This document shows, one piece after another, positions 5,977-7,935 of a stretch of DNA of 7,935 nt. The position numbers and the translations under genes were made by a program. The notes beneath the pieces are model-generated. The model had not been told where the DNA came from. It searched no databases and worked only from the letters and a program-made list of their open reading frames with translations. The number at the start of each line of letters is the position of its first letter. The first letter of the stretch is position 1. The stretch is taken from the NCBI GenBank assembly GCA_964394475.1, contig CAYMXZ010000163.1, forward strand, positions 1-7,935. The letters are read 5' to 3'. The stretch is from RQOF01 sp964394475 (GTDB lineage Bacteria; Calditrichota; Calditrichia; RBG-13-44-9).

Positions 5977-6351
5977 ATGAAATTTTTATGGTTGATTTTT
6001 TTAATCTCCTTATTATGGTGGTCTTTCTCCATGGCACAGGAAACTGACACCACCAAAAAGCAGGCACAACAGCAGGAGCAAATGAAGAATTCTGATCAAA
6101 AAGAAACTCAGGAACAACAGCAGGCGGTAGCGGCTCAGCAGAAAAAGCAACAAGAAGAATTTATCGATGTGAATGGTAATGGAATTGATGATCGCGTGGA
6201 GCAGAAGGGAACCGGCAAACGGAAAGGACAACAACAAGCAAAAGATCGTTTTATTGATGTTGATGGAGATGGAATTTGTGATGGCAAAGAGTCGGCCATC
6301 GGGTTAAAAAATATATACCGAAAGCGACGTGGAAATCCTGGCAGTCGGTAG
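5977..6351 (+). CDS. Second small secreted Asp-loop protein, paralogue of the 4097 gene
   Basis: The protein has 124 residues from the ATG at 5977, preceded by TGAGG (5966-5970) at six bases. An in-frame GTG at 5965 overlaps the ribosome-binding region and is not favoured. It has a signal peptide (about 1-20, cleavage near SMA|Q) and a Gln/Lys/Glu-rich linker (about 25-60) that is probably disordered or helical. Two aspartate loops follow: D64-V-N-G-N68-G-I-D-D72 and D94-V-D-G-D98-G-I-C-D102, with a lone Cys101. The tail is basic (about 110-124) and lacks the Gly-rich DGTG repeats of the first protein. The order of signal peptide, TTK-containing Gln/Lys linker, loop, basic spacer and 'FIDxDGDG' loop matches the 4097-4639 product, so they look like diverged duplicates. 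Calcium or other cation binding is inferred. No known function. Confidence 0.82.
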   Translation: MKFLWLIFLISLLWWSFSMAQETDTTKKQAQQQEQMKNSDQKETQEQQQAVAAQQKKQQEEFIDVNGNGIDDRVEQKGTGKRKGQQQAKDRFIDVDGDGICDGKESAIGLKNIYRKRRGNPGSR

Positions 6352-6697
6352 AAAAAGAGGTGCCAGTGTTTCAAACGGGATAAGGGTGGTTCAGGTCTTT
6401 TTTGCTTTTATCCTCCTGATTATCTTTAAAATAGTAATTATCAGATATTCAGAAATAGTTTTCGTCTTATATTGGTAGAAAGCAGATTAATTTTAAGGCA
6501 AGAATTTTTTTAGTCAGGCATTATATTTTCCCGATTTTTTATACTGCTTCCTCGTTTCTTCCGCTATACTTTTAAATCCTTTAGCACCATCAGCTAAGTA
6601 AATTTTTATGGAGTTGGAAAGTAAAGTTAATTACTGCTATATTTTCAAAAATAAGTCGAAAAATTATTTATTTTTATAAACATCAAGGAGAATTTTT
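6352..6697. other. Intergenic region between the envelope module and the PLP enzyme
   Basis: This stretch has no + strand gene. A weak imperfect dyad (CTGAT near 6415, ATCAG near 6439) might mark the end of the module, but no clear terminator is visible. TTAGC (6581-6585) and GCTAA (6593-6597) form a short dyad with a seven-base spacer, 16 bases upstream of the -35 of the PLP-enzyme promoter, and could be an operator. The reverse strand is stop-free from 6630 to 6514 with a protein-like reading but no start codon (see findings). Confidence 0.5.
6614..6643 (+). promoter_or_regulatory. Sigma-70-like promoter of the PLP-dependent lyase gene
   Basis: TTGGAA (6614-6619) and TATATT (6638-6643) are 18 bases apart, and TG at 6635-6636 gives an extended -10. 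Transcription would begin near 6650, leaving a leader of about 48 bases with AAGGAG at 6685-6690. This suggests the enzyme is transcribed independently of the sigma-54 module. The region is AT-rich, so the call is moderate. Confidence 0.45.
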
Positions 6698-7870
6698 ATG
6701 ACTTATCGCTTCGAAACTGAAGTCGTCCATGGCGTTCACCAATCGGATCCGCAGACCGGGGCTTTATCAATGCCCATTTATCAGACCTCAACTTTTATCT
6801 TCAAAGATTCAGAGCAGGGTGCTCGGCGATTTAAAGGGCAGGAAGCCGGCTACATTTATACTCGCTTAGGAAATCCCAATACTGATGCACTCGGCAAAAA
6901 AATTGCTGTACTGGAAGGATATGAAGCTGGTTTAACGACTGGCTCAGGGATGGCAGCAGTGGCCAACGTGATATTAGCCTCAGCCCAGGCTGGTGACCAT
7001 ATCATTGTTGATGATACGGTATATGGTGGTACGCATTACCTGCTGGAGGATGAAATTAGACGTATTGGAATCGATGTAAGTCGTGTGGATGCTTCCCGAG
7101 TGGAAACAGTCGCCCAGGCAATGAAAAAAAATACCACACTGGTCCTGATTGAAACGCCAGCGAATCCGACTCTTAAATTAATTGATATTGCCTCAGTCGT
7201 AGAAATTGCCCACCGGGGTAAAGCGCTGGTCTGTGTGGATAATACCTTTTTAACTCCATATTATCAGCGACCCATCGAATTTGGCGCCGATATTGTGCTC
7301 CATTCCGCTACCAAATTTATCGGTGGACATGGCGATGTGGTGGCGGGCGTCCTGGTTGGAAAAAAAGATTTTATTGCTAAAGCCTATAAAATTTCAACTC
7401 ACTATGGATGGACAATGGCGCCCTTTAATGCCTGGTTGTTGCTAAGAGGACTGAAAACAATGGCTTTGCGGGTGGAAAAAAGTTCTCAGAATGCCTTTCA
7501 AATTGCTCAATGGTTGGAAAAACATCCGGCTGTGGAGCGGGTTTATTATCCTTTCTTACCGTCTCATCCCCAGTATGAACTGGCAAAAAGACAGCAAAAA
7601 GGCGGAGGGGCTGTCATCTCCTTCGAGTTAAAGGGAGGGTATCAGGCGGGTAAAAAATTGATGGATAGTGTAAAACTGTGTACGCTGGCAGTGAGTCTGG
7701 GTGATTGTGATACATTGATTCAGCATCCGGCTTCGATGACCCATGCCGGAATGAGCGAGGAAGCCATGCGGGAAGCCTATATCACTCCTGGACTTGTTCG
7801 GTTAGCCGTAGGCGTGGAACATGTGCAGGATTTGATAGAAGACCTCCAACAAGCCCTTCATAAAATATAA
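6698..7870 (+). CDS. PLP-dependent methionine gamma-lyase / cystathionine gamma-lyase-synthase family enzyme
   Basis: This 390-residue protein has the normal length for the Cys/Met metabolism PLP family, which carries out gamma-elimination or gamma-replacement on methionine, cystathionine or homoserine esters. Visible residues are Y54 and R56 (phosphate contacts from the neighbouring subunit), S83-G-M85, Y109 stacking on PLP, D181, the Schiff-base lysine K206 in S203-A-T-K-F-I-G-G-H-G, and R368 for the substrate carboxylate. The C-terminal 'SLGDCDTLIQHPASMTH' segment (333-349) resembles methionine gamma-lyases more than classical cystathionine enzymes. However, the Cys characteristic of methionine gamma-lyase after the active-site Tyr is Gly111 here (YGGT), as in cystathionine enzymes. 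The exact substrate is therefore open. AAGGAG lies seven bases before the ATG. It is cytoplasmic, and nothing ties it to the upstream signalling genes. Confidence 0.93.
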   Translation: MTYRFETEVVHGVHQSDPQTGALSMPIYQTSTFIFKDSEQGARRFKGQEAGYIYTRLGNPNTDALGKKIAVLEGYEAGLTTGSGMAAVANVILASAQAGDHIIVDDTVYGGTHYLLEDEIRRIGIDVSRVDASRVETVAQAMKKNTTLVLIETPANPTLKLIDIASVVEIAHRGKALVCVDNTFLTPYYQRPIEFGADIVLHSATKFIGGHGDVVAGVLVGKKDFIAKAYKISTHYGWTMAPFNAWLLLRGLKTMALRVEKSSQNAFQIAQWLEKHPAVERVYYPFLPSHPQYELAKRQQKGGGAVISFELKGGYQAGKKLMDSVKLCTLAVSLGDCDTLIQHPASMTHAGMSEEAMREAYITPGLVRLAVGVEHVQDLIEDLQQALHKI

Positions 7871-7935
7871 TTAATAGTTTATAATTTATATTTTATAGGT
7901 TAAAAAGCTGCTTGTCTTCCTCTCAAAGCATAGAA

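Noticed and set aside
6352..6697. SAM or other methionine-linked riboswitch before the PLP enzyme
   Set aside because: I could not find conserved riboswitch cores or a multi-helix fold; only short weak dyads are present.

Overview
The window reads as chromosomal DNA from a Gram-negative-type bacterium. It is AT-rich between genes. It encodes a two-membrane signalling kinase, secreted proteins with Sec-type signal peptides and a probable outer-membrane beta-barrel, and it shows sigma-54 control. The codon use and protein style suggest the FCB / Calditrichota-like part of the tree, but that placement is inference only; no marker gene is present.

Layout, all genes on the + strand. Bases 1-371 are AT-rich and hold no convincing gene, only a possible decayed reverse-strand fragment. 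372-2390 encodes a membrane histidine kinase (periplasmic Cache-like sensor, PAS, HisKA, HATPase). 2507-3877 encodes its likely partner, an NtrC-type sigma-54 response regulator. A heptanucleotide tandem array separates the two. 3878-4096 holds what looks like a complete enhancer-type control region: a perfect 9+9 dyad, a perfect match to the IHF consensus, and a near-consensus -24/-12 promoter, in that order and at classical spacing. It drives 4097-4639, a small secreted protein with calcium-type aspartate loops. An intrinsic-terminator-like hairpin follows, then 4711-5910, a predicted outer-membrane barrel, and 5977-6351, a second small secreted aspartate-loop protein. 6352-6697 is non-coding apart from a possible reverse-strand remnant, and contains a sigma-70-like promoter for 6698-7870, a PLP-dependent gamma-lyase/synthase of methionine or cysteine metabolism. 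7871-7935 is AT-rich and I see nothing in it.

Working model (inference): the kinase senses something in the periplasm and phosphorylates the regulator. The regulator binds the dyad and activates sigma-54 transcription of a three-gene envelope module of two paralogous small aspartate-loop proteins flanking a barrel. This resembles the logic of ZraPSR (kinase, sigma-54 regulator and a small periplasmic metal-binding protein), but the output proteins are unrelated. The PLP enzyme appears to be an independent unit.
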